In this document: positions 33,975 to 43,760 of the stretch, one piece after another
How the letters are laid out: each line of letters opens with the position of its first letter
Numbering within the stretch: position 1 is the stretch's first letter
DNA from: Candidatus Poribacteria bacterium
GTDB taxonomy: Bacteria > Poribacteria > WGA-4E > WGA-3G
DNA length: 64,000 nt
Reading direction: 5' to 3'
NCBI GenBank assembly: GCA_022820835.1
Contig: JAJEET010000134.1
Span: forward strand, 1-64,000
Position numbers and translations under genes: made by a program
Notes under the pieces: model-generated
The model's input: only the letters and a program-made list of their open reading frames with translations
What the model was told of the DNA's origin: nothing
The model's database searches: none

Positions 33975-36383
33975 ATGCGTATACAACCGACAATACACAA
34001 GACCTTTTCATACTGGCTCTGGCTTATCACATTCGGCGTATTAGGACTCATACTCGCTAATGTGCCGCTGTTTAACATCCTCGCTTTTGAGTTTTGCGCG
34101 GTGTTAGCACTCGGCATCTCTTTGGTTGGAGCACATGTAACGCTCACTGTAGTCCGGCAGATGAAGCGGCACCCTGAAGTGCTATCCGGCTCACCCGGAC
34201 AAATCATCAGCCGGTGTTTCTGGAGTGCATTGACCTTTAACTTGAGTTTACTCGTGCTACCGCTCAGTATCATCCTGCTGAACGCACTCCGTGTCAAAAA
34301 TTGCAACTTTGCGGAAGGATTTCTCTTTTTTTTTCTACTACCGATAATCAGTTGCCTATACGCAACCGCAGCAGGCGTATTCTTCGGGTTCTGGATTAAG
34401 AGGCGATGGTTAGGATACTTGGCGTATCTCGGGTTTCTCGCGGTCTCTTGTGTACCAGTGGTTATCAATCTGATATTTCACCCGCCGGTGTTTGCGTATC
34501 ACGCGACATTCGGATATTTTCCTGGACCGATTTACGATTTCGTTATCCCTATAACAAACACACTGCTCATCGCCCGCGCAGAAACATTGCTGTGGGCAGT
34601 CCTCTTTTTGGGACTTACCGTCAATATGTGCGAAATCAGTCGGGACACCGAATTGATGCCGCAACTGAGATGGCAAAAACTCTTTAATCCGTTGACAAAA
34701 CATGTCGGTTTATACCTGCTGATTGTCTGCCTTATCGGTTTCCAACTTTATGCGGGAGCGTTGGGAATTCGTCCATCCCGCAATGATGTTGCCAAAGCAC
34801 TCGGCGGTTTTCGTGAAACTGCCCATTTTGAAATCTATTATGCACGTGAACTTCAAACGGAGATTGATCGGATTGCCGAGGATTGTGAATTTCAGTATGC
34901 GCAATTAGTTGACTATCTCATGCCTGAAGGTGGAAAACTCTCGCGAAAAGTCCAAGCATATATCTATGCATCGACAGATCAGAAGAAGAAGTTAACAGGT
35001 GCAGGCGACACATCTGTAGAAGATCCATTTGGACACGGGTTCCACATTCATGCACAAGGCTTTCCACATCCGATTCTGAAGCATGAATTGGCACACGTTT
35101 TTACTGTTCCGTGGTCGCCATTGAAGGTAAGTCTGAAGATAGGGCTCCACGAGGGGATCGCCGTTGCGGCGGATTGGGACGAAGGCAAACTTACAGTGCA
35201 TCAGTGGGCAAAGGCGATGCGCCAGATGGAGGTCGCCCCCCCATTGTCAGCCATCATGGGAATCGGGTTCTGGGGCCATGCCGGTTCGAGGAGTTATCTG
35301 CTGGCAGGTTCTTTCGTCCGATTCCTCGTTGATACTTATGGCATAGAGAAATTTAGAAACGTCTTTCGATTCGGCAATTTTCTGCGTCACTACGCTAAGG
35401 AGCTGCCTTTATTGGAACAAGAGTGGATCAGTTTTTTGGACAGTGTTCCTCTACGAGACGAGGATTTAGACTACGCGAATTACCGTCTAAAGCAACGCAG
35501 CGTTTTTGAACAGGTCTGTGCTCATGAGATGGCGGTTTTACGGAATATCGCATGGCAGGCATTTTTCCAAAAAGATTTCGCCACCGCCATGGAAACCTTT
35601 GAGGCGATGTTATTAGACGAACCCGACAATCCAAACACACTGCGCGGACTCATGTACAGCGCGCATCGGATGCAGGATTATGACAAGGCATTATCCTTAG
35701 CAAACCGTATTGTGAGTAAAGAAGATCCGTTATTCAGTCCAGAAGCGATGCTGCTAATAGGCGATATTCATTGGCAAAGGAATGCGCATAAAGAAGCGAT
35801 CTACACCTACGGTTCCATTAAAACCGCATACGAAGCGGTGGCGCGTAGACGGAGCAAACGGATCGCGGCACTCTCTTACCAAGACGACGCACAGAGGGAA
35901 TCGAACGCGACACCCCAAAGGGGAGTATCTGTTCGTGAGTTGTTCCGTTCAGTCTTAGTTGAACCTATAGGTGCGGCAGAGAAGATGGCATCTTTGTCAA
36001 TATGCCTTCAAGTAGAACCGGATAACTGGTTGGCATCCGTCTTAGCAGGTGAACTGCTTCATAGAGAAAAAGCGTGGCAGCTCAGCAATCAATATCTTCA
36101 TAGTGCAGTGATGCAATTAGAAAAATTGTCCGTTTCCGATGAGACATTATCACCAATGCCGCTGACGCAACAACAATACAAGGTGCTTGCCTTAGAGGGG
36201 CAAAGATTAATAGGCATCAATGCCTATCATCAACACGATTACGAGGCTGCGATAAATGCATTCTCTGCGATTGCAAAAAATGAAGCGTTACCACTCGGAA
36301 CCATACTAAAAGCAGAAGAGTGGTTGCAGAGATGCCGATGGGCACAACAGCATCGTCAGGACCTCGTAAACCCGTTACCTTGA
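33975..36383 (+). CDS. Membrane-anchored gluzincin metalloprotease with TPR tail
   Basis: 802 residues. The first 265 residues hold about seven hydrophobic segments. A peptidase MA-like domain follows with zinc ligands HELAH (370-374) and a downstream glutamate in LHEGIAVAAD (E393), the HExxH plus E layout of gluzincins. Residues from about 530 on form TPR-like helical pairs (FFQKDFATAMETFEAMLLDEPDNP, YDKALSLANRI, and more). The protease domain probably lies outside the cytoplasm after the last membrane segment. The combination of a polytopic membrane domain, gluzincin and TPR is unusual. The substrate is unknown. Confidence 0.82.
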   Translation: MRIQPTIHKTFSYWLWLITFGVLGLILANVPLFNILAFEFCAVLALGISLVGAHVTLTVVRQMKRHPEVLSGSPGQIISRCFWSALTFNLSLLVLPLSIILLNALRVKNCNFAEGFLFFFLLPIISCLYATAAGVFFGFWIKRRWLGYLAYLGFLAVSCVPVVINLIFHPPVFAYHATFGYFPGPIYDFVIPITNTLLIARAETLLWAVLFLGLTVNMCEISRDTELMPQLRWQKLFNPLTKHVGLYLLIVCLIGFQLYAGALGIRPSRNDVAKALGGFRETAHFEIYYARELQTEIDRIAEDCEFQYAQLVDYLMPEGGKLSRKVQAYIYASTDQKKKLTGAGDTSVEDPFGHGFHIHAQGFPHPILKHELAHVFTVPWSPLKVSLKIGLHEGIAVAADWDEGKLTVHQWAKAMRQMEVAPPLSAIMGIGFWGHAGSRSYLLAGSFVRFLVDTYGIEKFRNVFRFGNFLRHYAKELPLLEQEWISFLDSVPLRDEDLDYANYRLKQRSVFEQVCAHEMAVLRNIAWQAFFQKDFATAMETFEAMLLDEPDNPNTLRGLMYSAHRMQDYDKALSLANRIVSKEDPLFSPEAMLLIGDIHWQRNAHKEAIYTYGSIKTAYEAVARRRSKRIAALSYQDDAQRESNATPQRGVSVRELFRSVLVEPIGAAEKMASLSICLQVEPDNWLASVLAGELLHREKAWQLSNQYLHSAVMQLEKLSVSDETLSPMPLTQQQYKVLALEGQRLIGINAYHQHDYEAAINAFSAIAKNEALPLGTILKAEEWLQRCRWAQQHRQDLVNPLP

Positions 36384-36468
36384 ATAACTTAATTGCGTTT
36401 TTTGAACCGATTTCAGGTTGATCCAAAATGGATTTTTGTGTATTTGATTTAAAAATAGAGGAGCCGAT

Positions 36469-38388
36469 ATGAAACTTTTTGTGCCGGGAAGAATTTGCCT
36501 GTTCGGAGAACATAGCGATTGGGCAGCAAGGTACCGACTAAATAACTCAGAACTTGAAAAGGGTTATACTTTAATAGCGAGTACAAATCAGGGTGTCTAT
36601 GCCGAGGTTAAGCCGCATCCGACGCGCCTAATTTTGAAGACAACCCTCAGCGATGGTACCCGTCACGGTCCCTATAGCCTCCCAATGGAAGGGGACGCTC
36701 TTCTTGCCGAAGCAGAAAAAGGCGGGTTTTTTAGTTACGCCGCCGGTGTCGCATATCAGATACTAACGAACTATCAGGTGCAAGGTCTCGAAATAGACAA
36801 TTATCTTACAGATTTACCGGTAAAAAAAGGGCTATCTTCAAGTGCTGCCATCAGTGTCTTAGTCGCTCGTGCTTTCAATCGCACCTACGACCTCAAAATG
36901 ACGACGCGCGGGGAAATGGAATATGCCTACCGCGGCGAGATTACAACGCCTTCGCGCTGCGGACGGATGGACCAGGGCTGCGCCTACCAACGTCCTATCC
37001 TCATGACATTTGATGGCGATCGTGTTGATATTACAGAACTCAGTGTGCCAGAAAACATGTACTTTGTCATCGTTGATCTCGGTGCTGGTAAAGATACACT
37101 CCTTATATTGAATCAATTAAGTCACTGTTATCCATTCGCGGAGAGCGAATTAGAAAAGAACGTACAACACTATCTCGGGCCCCTCAGCGCGCAGATCACA
37201 CAACAGGCACATCAAGCACTCCGAGACGGAGATGCTGAAGCAGTCGGTAAGTTAATGAGCCGGGCACAGACGGAGTTCGACAAACACCTCATCCCTGCTT
37301 GTCCGTCGCAGCTGACAGCACCGGTGCTCCATAAAGTCCTTAACTATGAACCGATTCAACCGTATATTTGGGGCGGGAAAGGGGTCGGTTCGCAGGGAGA
37401 CGGGTCGGCACAATTCATCGTGAAAGACGAAGAGAGCCAACAACGTGTTATAGAGATTATTGAGAAGGATTTGCAGATGTCGTGCCTGAAACTCGTCATT
37501 GAGGCGGGGAGACATGTTCGCAAAGCTGTTATTCCGGCAGCGGGATTCGGTACTCGACTCTTCCCAGCTTCAAAAGCGATGAAGAAGGAACTCTTTCCAG
37601 TCGTTGATGAATCTGGACGTGCGAAACCGGCAATCATGGCGATTGTTGAGGAAGCAATTGACGCAGGCATTGAAGAAGTATGTCTCATCATTCAGAGTCG
37701 CGATAGAGAACTTTTTGAATCGTTTTTCAAGACCCCGCCTCGAATTGAACATTACAATAAACTCAGCAAAGAAAACAAAGCATATTGCGACTATCTACTG
37801 ACGTTAGGGAGCAAGGTGACATTCGTCACACAAGACGTTCAAGAAGGTTTCGGGCATGCTGTTTATTGCGCGAAAGAGTGGGTCGGTAATGAACCTTTTC
37901 TGCTGATGCTCGGAGACCATCTTTACGGTTCAGATGAAGAGAAATGCTGCGCACGACAAGTCGTAGAGGCTTATGAACAGGTAGGTCACAGTGTCGTCGG
38001 ACTCAAAGTAACGCCGATTGAACAGCTATCAAACTTCGGATGCGTTACCGGTGTATGGAAAGAAGAGAACTCCCTGCTTTCGGTTACAGAGTTCTATGAA
38101 AAGCCAGATCCAGAATACGCGATGGAGCATCTGCATGTAGATGGCATGGATATCGATCAGTTCTTGACGGTGTTCGGCATTTATGTCATTCAACCACAGA
38201 TTTTCGAGTTCCTTGAACAGAACATCTCCCATAATTTGCGCGAACGCGGCGAATTCCAACTCACCTCTTGTTTGGACGAATTGCGGAAGGCAGAAGGTTT
38301 CTCAGGTTATGTTGTTAAAGGCAGACGGTTTGATATCGGTCTCCCTGAAGAATACAGACAAACCGTTATCGATTACAGAAACGCTTAG
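36469..38388 (+). CDS. Fused GHMP sugar kinase and UTP-sugar-1-phosphate uridylyltransferase
   Basis: 639 residues in two domains. The kinase (1 to about 345) has the three GHMP motifs: PGRICLFGEHSDW (6-18), LPVKKGLSSSAA (116-127) and GGKGVGSQGDGSAQF (302-316). The nucleotidyltransferase (about 350-639) has the GalU signature GFGTRLFPASKAMKKELFPV (359-378), LGDHLYGS and FYEKPDP. One chain could therefore phosphorylate a free sugar at C1 and activate it to a UDP-sugar. Fkp, the fucokinase/GDP-fucose pyrophosphorylase, has the same logic but the reverse domain order. The sugar is unknown; glucuronate, galactose or arabinose are possible. ATG with GAGGAG. Confidence 0.87.
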   Translation: MKLFVPGRICLFGEHSDWAARYRLNNSELEKGYTLIASTNQGVYAEVKPHPTRLILKTTLSDGTRHGPYSLPMEGDALLAEAEKGGFFSYAAGVAYQILTNYQVQGLEIDNYLTDLPVKKGLSSSAAISVLVARAFNRTYDLKMTTRGEMEYAYRGEITTPSRCGRMDQGCAYQRPILMTFDGDRVDITELSVPENMYFVIVDLGAGKDTLLILNQLSHCYPFAESELEKNVQHYLGPLSAQITQQAHQALRDGDAEAVGKLMSRAQTEFDKHLIPACPSQLTAPVLHKVLNYEPIQPYIWGGKGVGSQGDGSAQFIVKDEESQQRVIEIIEKDLQMSCLKLVIEAGRHVRKAVIPAAGFGTRLFPASKAMKKELFPVVDESGRAKPAIMAIVEEAIDAGIEEVCLIIQSRDRELFESFFKTPPRIEHYNKLSKENKAYCDYLLTLGSKVTFVTQDVQEGFGHAVYCAKEWVGNEPFLLMLGDHLYGSDEEKCCARQVVEAYEQVGHSVVGLKVTPIEQLSNFGCVTGVWKEENSLLSVTEFYEKPDPEYAMEHLHVDGMDIDQFLTVFGIYVIQPQIFEFLEQNISHNLRERGEFQLTSCLDELRKAEGFSGYVVKGRRFDIGLPEEYRQTVIDYRNA

Positions 38389-38397
38389 AAGGCGCAC

Positions 38398-41300
38398 TTA
38401 TCCGTCGGAATGCTGTTTGATAACAACAATCGTAAGATCGTCATACTGCTCCGCGTCGCCGACGAATTCATAGACATCATTGACAATGTGCTGGATAGTC
38501 TCGTCTGCACTGTAATTATCAGGCATCCGAGCGACTAGTTGCTTAAAACGTTCCGTCCCGTACATCTCTCCTTCTGTGTTGAGTGCCTCAATAAGTCCAT
38601 CGGTATGAAAGATCAACGTATCACCACCACTTAACTCAATAGTGCTGGACTCATAGACGACTCTTTTCATACTACCGAGCGGAAGATCACTATTTTCTAT
38701 CTCAATGACTTCCTCGCCTCGTTTGAGGATAGGATAAGGTTGTCCTCCGTTAGCATAGTTGATCTTTTTATTTTTTTTATCGAGGATCGCCAAGTTAAGT
38801 GCGATGAAACTGGGGCCATACATCCGCGGTGCTAATCCAGCGTTGAGATCACTTAAGATGACAGCGGCTTCGGATTTGTAACGCGAGACTTCATACAACA
38901 TCCCGTTTGTCAACACGGCATTCATCGCGCCCCGTAAACCTTTCCCTGCAGCATCAGCCACAGCGATTGCGGTCAGCCCGTTCTCTACAGTCAGGTAATC
39001 GTAGAAGTCTCCCCCGACCTGTGTCGCCGGAACAGACATCCCTGCGACTTCAAACCCCTCAATGTCCGGTGCCTCCGTCGGCAGCAGCCCCATCTGAATA
39101 TTCTGTGCTTCGCTCAACTCTGCACGGATACGCTGCATTTCGGTTTCTTCTTTCTCTCGCATCTCATTACGCAACTGGATCGTGTGTCGGCGGTTGAGTA
39201 TCAAACGCCCCACCAGTGCGAATACAACAGTAATGAAGATGAAGGTCGGTAAATACGTCCGCCAGCGTGTCCAGAGGGGTGGCGGTATATTAAAGTCCAC
39301 AATTGCCGGCGGTGCGGTGTAGTGCCACCCTTTTCGGAACGCCTTAACGAGAAAAGTATAGTGTCCTGCCTTAAGTCCGGCGTATCGGATACGCAGAATA
39401 CCGTTTTGGTTCTGGAGTTCCTGTGTAACCCCGCTATTGTTGAGGGTCTGTTGATTCGTTGCAATAGTGCCAGCAAACGGTGTCCATTCGTCTGATCGTG
39501 TGGTGGAAACGACGGGCAGTTTCGCGAAGTCCTCTGCTGAGACGTTCATCCACGTCGGTGTGTCCAACCCTATCAATTTAAATTGAAAAGAGAGACCTTC
39601 TCGCAGCGAGCTGAGTCCTCGGATATTGAAAGTTTTAGCCCCGCGTGCGGGTAAAACTAAACTCGATGAAAAATCGCTGTAAGGTTTATCCGCCTCCAAA
39701 CTGATTATTCTGCACTCCGGTAGTCCACCCCTCGCTGGTGTATATTGCGTAACACCGCCTTCAGTTGCAAACCAGATGTCTTTCTCAGAAGATTCAAGGA
39801 TTTTTGAGATGTTATTGTGTGCCCATCCGTTTTTCGTCGTTCGACTGTGGAAAGTTTCACCATCATATCGGACAGCCCCGCCACCTCTTGTTGCAAACCA
39901 TATATTTCCGCGGCTGTCCTCTATGACATCGCGGACATTATCCACAAGAAATCCATCTTCTTTTCTCGTATAAGTTCTGAGCCTTTTCCCGTCGTATCGA
40001 ACTGCACCGTGGGATGTCGCTAACCAGAGAACACCATCTCTCGAAATCACAGAAGCATTTACAGTATCGATTGGAGCAATAGGATCAACAGTTCTGAGCA
40101 TTTTTCCGTGGTAAGTCCTAAGCGCATCAGAAAAGACAAAAGTGATTCTGTCGATCTGACTGGCAGGTTCTTGCCAGACTGCGAGTGGTGCGGTACTTGA
40201 TTCTCCATCAAGGATAATTGGTTTACCAGATTCGATGTCGCTCCAGCGTATCAACTTTCCTGTCATCGCGTTGAAATACCATTTATCATTAGGTGTTGAT
40301 TTTACGAGGTGAGTTGCTCTGAGGCGCAGCAGGTCCGGCGGGATAGAACGTGTCGTAGACGATGCCAGATTGATATCCTTGGGATAGCGTTTTACGCTCC
40401 CATTGGCGAAATGCGCCCATAACCTATCGCCTGAATCTCTATATAAATCTGTTATCGGGACTGGTCCTGGGTCTATTTGAAGCGTAGAGGTTCCGCTATC
40501 TATTTCAGAGGATTTTTGAAATGGGATTCTTTGTGTACGACTATCTGTAACCCACAAAAGCCCCATGGTGTCCGCTTTAAAAAGATGTCCGCCAAAAGCC
40601 ATCCAAACATATTCGCCTTCGCTAAGAAGTACCCCCGGGTCGCTATCTGACCTGTCGCCACCGGGACCGATTTTTGTGCGGACAGAAATAGAGATTTGGG
40701 GACCGTAGCTCCCATTTACATAGCGGAAGAATGTGTATCGGGTTGAAGAGCCCTGGGATATCGGTTCATTGATAAACCAGATGTCGCTGCCGACTTCAAA
40801 TATTTTCACGATTTCTGACTGAGACCGGCGGTTCACATTCGGTTCGCCAGCAGACTCGTTTTTCCCATAATTTATCCTGAATGAGGCAGTTGTGATCTCA
40901 TCTATCTTTGCATCATAACGCGCGACGGCACCTGGAACACTGAACCATAGGTAGCCGCGACTGTCCTCATACATCGTTCGGACCCGACTGGTCCCGAGTT
41001 TCGCGTGTGTAATCACGGCAGGTGTCGGTTCAAGGATTGTCACCCCGTTGTTGTGTCCGAACCACAATTTACCGTCAACGGCTTCAAATATTGTTCGGAT
41101 CTCATCGTTATCGAGTCTACTATTCGCGTTATCTAAAAGGAGTTTTAGGTCGGCATCATATTGATTGACACCCCGGTCTTCACTGATGAACCATAGATTG
41201 TTCCATTTGTCCTCAATTTCAAGGAATCCGTGTACGTCTTTCGGTGCCCGTAGGTTGGAACCATCCCAGCGTCTTGTTGGTCGGTCATCGCTAAACCACA

Positions 41301-42306
41301 CGTCTCCATTCGTGTCAATTTTAATGGAAACCGGTCTTCTCAATGTCGTTCCTTCTGAAGCCTTGCGTCCGGTGTAAGACCCCGTAGGAAGAATCTGTTG
41401 AAATTCTACGCCGTCAAAGCGGAGGAGGAGATTGTCGCCGCCAAACCAGAGATTGCCGCTGAAATCTTCAACGATCGCCTCGACTGGGCTAACCACATTA
41501 AGACTGGACAGATCGTGTCGTGTAAACCCAGCATTTGGATGGATACGCGGTGCCCTGACTCCTGTTCCATCATCGGTACCGTCTCCTTCGTCAGGTGCCA
41601 CGCTTCTCCAACGACTTCCACGAAAACTTAGGATAACACCATTCTTCGTATCTTCCCCTTCACTCCCCCCAAGCCAGAGCGTTCCATCTTCGCTTTCAAA
41701 GACGATCTTTATCGTTAAAGTTGTCGATCGAATGAGATCTTCGCCTATGATTTCGTGGGGCTGCGGCTGCGGTAGTTTTTCGACCCCAGGGGTAACATAC
41801 TGCGTTAAGACATGATTTTCGCCCACCCATATATCACCGTGTTGATCTGTGATAATAGAATTCCCAGTACCGACATAACTGACCGACTGACCATCAAACC
41901 GGCTAATTCTACCGGATTTCTCTGAAGGCACTCGCGTGAGAAACCAGATGTGTCCCCATTTATCCTCAACGATTTGACGTGTCTGTCCGAGCAATGCCCC
42001 CGCTTCAACATCCTCATAAGTGTTCAGGGATCCGACATACGGTTTAAAAGTATTGTCATAAAATCGACTGACACCGCCGCTATCAGAACCGAACCAAAGT
42101 GCCCCTCGACTGTCTTGGAAAATCACGGGGACAATCGGACCTACCAATCCGTCAGCAACGGTATAGGTCTGAACCTGTTCAGCCCTTACGCCACTGCAAA
42201 CGAGGACCGCGCTAAAGACGATACTAACCGCTAATAGAAGCAGGTTTTTAGCCAGCGTTTGTATATGTTTGAAACTTCCTAAACAGAAATTAGTATATAA
42301 TATCAT
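38398..42306 (-). CDS. Two-component-type propeller sensor with SpoIIE/PP2C phosphatase domain
   Basis: 1302 residues. After an N-terminal signal/anchor (LLLLAVSIVFSAVLVCSGVRA), repeated blades of the REG_PROP type follow (DSRGALWFGSDSGGVSRF, DKWGHIWFLT, DSRGNIWFATRGGGAVRYDG). A Y_Y_Y-like domain (about 940-1020) and a membrane helix (YLPTFIFITVVFALVGRLIL) come next. A SpoIIE/RsbU-type PP2C domain (about 1070-1300) has GGDFYDYL, VADAAGKGLRGAM and DDLTIVVI. The propeller is outside and the phosphatase inside, so an external signal probably controls dephosphorylation of an anti-anti-sigma (STAS) protein. No histidine kinase or STAS gene is adjacent. The exact start is uncertain. Confidence 0.85.
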   Translation of the reverse strand: MILYTNFCLGSFKHIQTLAKNLLLLAVSIVFSAVLVCSGVRAEQVQTYTVADGLVGPIVPVIFQDSRGALWFGSDSGGVSRFYDNTFKPYVGSLNTYEDVEAGALLGQTRQIVEDKWGHIWFLTRVPSEKSGRISRFDGQSVSYVGTGNSIITDQHGDIWVGENHVLTQYVTPGVEKLPQPQPHEIIGEDLIRSTTLTIKIVFESEDGTLWLGGSEGEDTKNGVILSFRGSRWRSVAPDEGDGTDDGTGVRAPRIHPNAGFTRHDLSSLNVVSPVEAIVEDFSGNLWFGGDNLLLRFDGVEFQQILPTGSYTGRKASEGTTLRRPVSIKIDTNGDVWFSDDRPTRRWDGSNLRAPKDVHGFLEIEDKWNNLWFISEDRGVNQYDADLKLLLDNANSRLDNDEIRTIFEAVDGKLWFGHNNGVTILEPTPAVITHAKLGTSRVRTMYEDSRGYLWFSVPGAVARYDAKIDEITTASFRINYGKNESAGEPNVNRRSQSEIVKIFEVGSDIWFINEPISQGSSTRYTFFRYVNGSYGPQISISVRTKIGPGGDRSDSDPGVLLSEGEYVWMAFGGHLFKADTMGLLWVTDSRTQRIPFQKSSEIDSGTSTLQIDPGPVPITDLYRDSGDRLWAHFANGSVKRYPKDINLASSTTRSIPPDLLRLRATHLVKSTPNDKWYFNAMTGKLIRWSDIESGKPIILDGESSTAPLAVWQEPASQIDRITFVFSDALRTYHGKMLRTVDPIAPIDTVNASVISRDGVLWLATSHGAVRYDGKRLRTYTRKEDGFLVDNVRDVIEDSRGNIWFATRGGGAVRYDGETFHSRTTKNGWAHNNISKILESSEKDIWFATEGGVTQYTPARGGLPECRIISLEADKPYSDFSSSLVLPARGAKTFNIRGLSSLREGLSFQFKLIGLDTPTWMNVSAEDFAKLPVVSTTRSDEWTPFAGTIATNQQTLNNSGVTQELQNQNGILRIRYAGLKAGHYTFLVKAFRKGWHYTAPPAIVDFNIPPPLWTRWRTYLPTFIFITVVFALVGRLILNRRHTIQLRNEMREKEETEMQRIRAELSEAQNIQMGLLPTEAPDIEGFEVAGMSVPATQVGGDFYDYLTVENGLTAIAVADAAGKGLRGAMNAVLTNGMLYEVSRYKSEAAVILSDLNAGLAPRMYGPSFIALNLAILDKKNKKINYANGGQPYPILKRGEEVIEIENSDLPLGSMKRVVYESSTIELSGGDTLIFHTDGLIEALNTEGEMYGTERFKQLVARMPDNYSADETIQHIVNDVYEFVGDAEQYDDLTIVVIKQHSDG

Positions 42307-42463
42307 AAGCGTTACCGACCAAAGAGGTTATCAGTCGTTATTAGTACTCAGCACTCAGTTTTCGGTTAAGGGGACTCTTGTAACTGATAACTGGCAACCC
42401 TCCCTCTGACAACTGAAAGATTTTTTTTCCCAGAAAAAAATCGTACTGACGACTAACAACTAT

Positions 42464-43639
42464 TTAACGCGCAAAATCACGGAGTCGTGAAATTGCTTCA
42501 CTAATTACTTCGTCAGGGTAAGTAAGTGAGATTCGGTAGTACCCTTCGCTCCACTGCCCGTATCCGAGTCCGGGTGTCACAACCACGCCGACTTCTTCAA
42601 GGAGAGCCGTTGCGAAAGCACGACTTGAACCGTTGAAACGCGGTGGCACCGGTGCCCAGACATATATCGTCGCCTTCGGTTTTTCTATCTCCCATCCGCT
42701 TTCTGTCAAGGCATCTACGACAACATCACGCCGTTTCTGGTAAACAGTGTTTATTGCGGGTGTGACTTCCTCTGCGATTGAAAGTGCCTTTGCCCCGGCG
42801 AACTGAAGTGCGCGGAGTGAACCGTTATCAATGTTGTCTTTAACCATTTTGACGGCACTCACAGCCGTCGGATGGCCGACAACAAACCCTAATCGCCAGC
42901 CAGTCATATTAAACGCTTTACTCAATGAGAAGAATTCGACAGCCACCTCAGCAGCACCATCAACCTGTAAAATGCTAGGAGAACGGTAGCCGTCGTACGT
43001 GTTTTCACTATACGCGTTGTCGTGTGCGATTAAGATGTTATTTTGTCTTCCAAATTCCACTGCCCGTTCAAAGAAATCGAGATCAGCAGTCGCAGTTGTC
43101 GGGTTGTTTGGATAGTTGATCCAGAGGACTTTGGCGAGGCGTTTGATCTCATCAGGAATCGCATCAAAGTCGACGTAAAAATTGTTTTCTCGCAGAATCG
43201 GTGCATAGTATGTCGTCGCACTCGCAAAAACGTGTCCGATGTTATATGTGGGATAGCCTGGACTTGCAGCAATGCCGATATCACCAGGGTTGAGGATTCC
43301 GAGTGATAGTTTGACGATCGCATCCTTGCTGCCGAGTGTCGTAGCGACTTGATCTTCGGCAAGCGTAACACCGTAACGATCTCGATAGAAATCGAGGACT
43401 GCTTGCGGAAAATCCTCAACAGGGATGTCGCATCCGTAGCGATGTCGGTTGATATCCTCAGGATTCTGGATCGCCTGCACGAGTGATTCAACGACTGGGT
43501 CAGGGGTCGGGAAATCGGGGTCGCCGATGCCGAGACTAATTACGTCAACGCCTCGCGCTTTCGCCGCCTGCATCTTTTGTCGCAAATCTACAAAGAGATA
43601 GGGTGGAAGTTTTTGTAACCGTTCCGAAAATGAAATCAA
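42464..43639 (-). CDS. dapL: LL-diaminopimelate aminotransferase
   Basis: 391 residues, class I/II aminotransferase fold. SLGIGDPDFPTP, NYPNNPT (175-181) and the PLP lysine K241 in SLSKAFNMTGWR are all present, with R249 next to it. The pattern fits DapL, which converts tetrahydrodipicolinate to LL-diaminopimelate in one step. Two dapB genes, whose product makes tetrahydrodipicolinate, lie 3-5 kb away on the same strand, which supports the call. A generic aspartate-type aminotransferase cannot be excluded. Confidence 0.82.
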   Translation of the reverse strand: MISFSERLQKLPPYLFVDLRQKMQAAKARGVDVISLGIGDPDFPTPDPVVESLVQAIQNPEDINRHRYGCDIPVEDFPQAVLDFYRDRYGVTLAEDQVATTLGSKDAIVKLSLGILNPGDIGIAASPGYPTYNIGHVFASATTYYAPILRENNFYVDFDAIPDEIKRLAKVLWINYPNNPTTATADLDFFERAVEFGRQNNILIAHDNAYSENTYDGYRSPSILQVDGAAEVAVEFFSLSKAFNMTGWRLGFVVGHPTAVSAVKMVKDNIDNGSLRALQFAGAKALSIAEEVTPAINTVYQKRRDVVVDALTESGWEIEKPKATIYVWAPVPPRFNGSSRAFATALLEEVGVVVTPGLGYGQWSEGYYRISLTYPDEVISEAISRLRDFAR

Positions 43640-43760
43640 AATTTTCTCCCTTTATAACTATCAATTATCAATCACATTAACGTTCTCAGTGAACAGGCTA
43701 ACAGCCTATTCTACAAAAACGCGTGTTACTGAAAACTGTTAACTGAAGACTGTTAACTAC

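Noticed and set aside
33968-34468. 166-aa minus-strand frame under the metalloprotease gene
   Set aside because: It is antisense to a convincing membrane protein with its own promoter.
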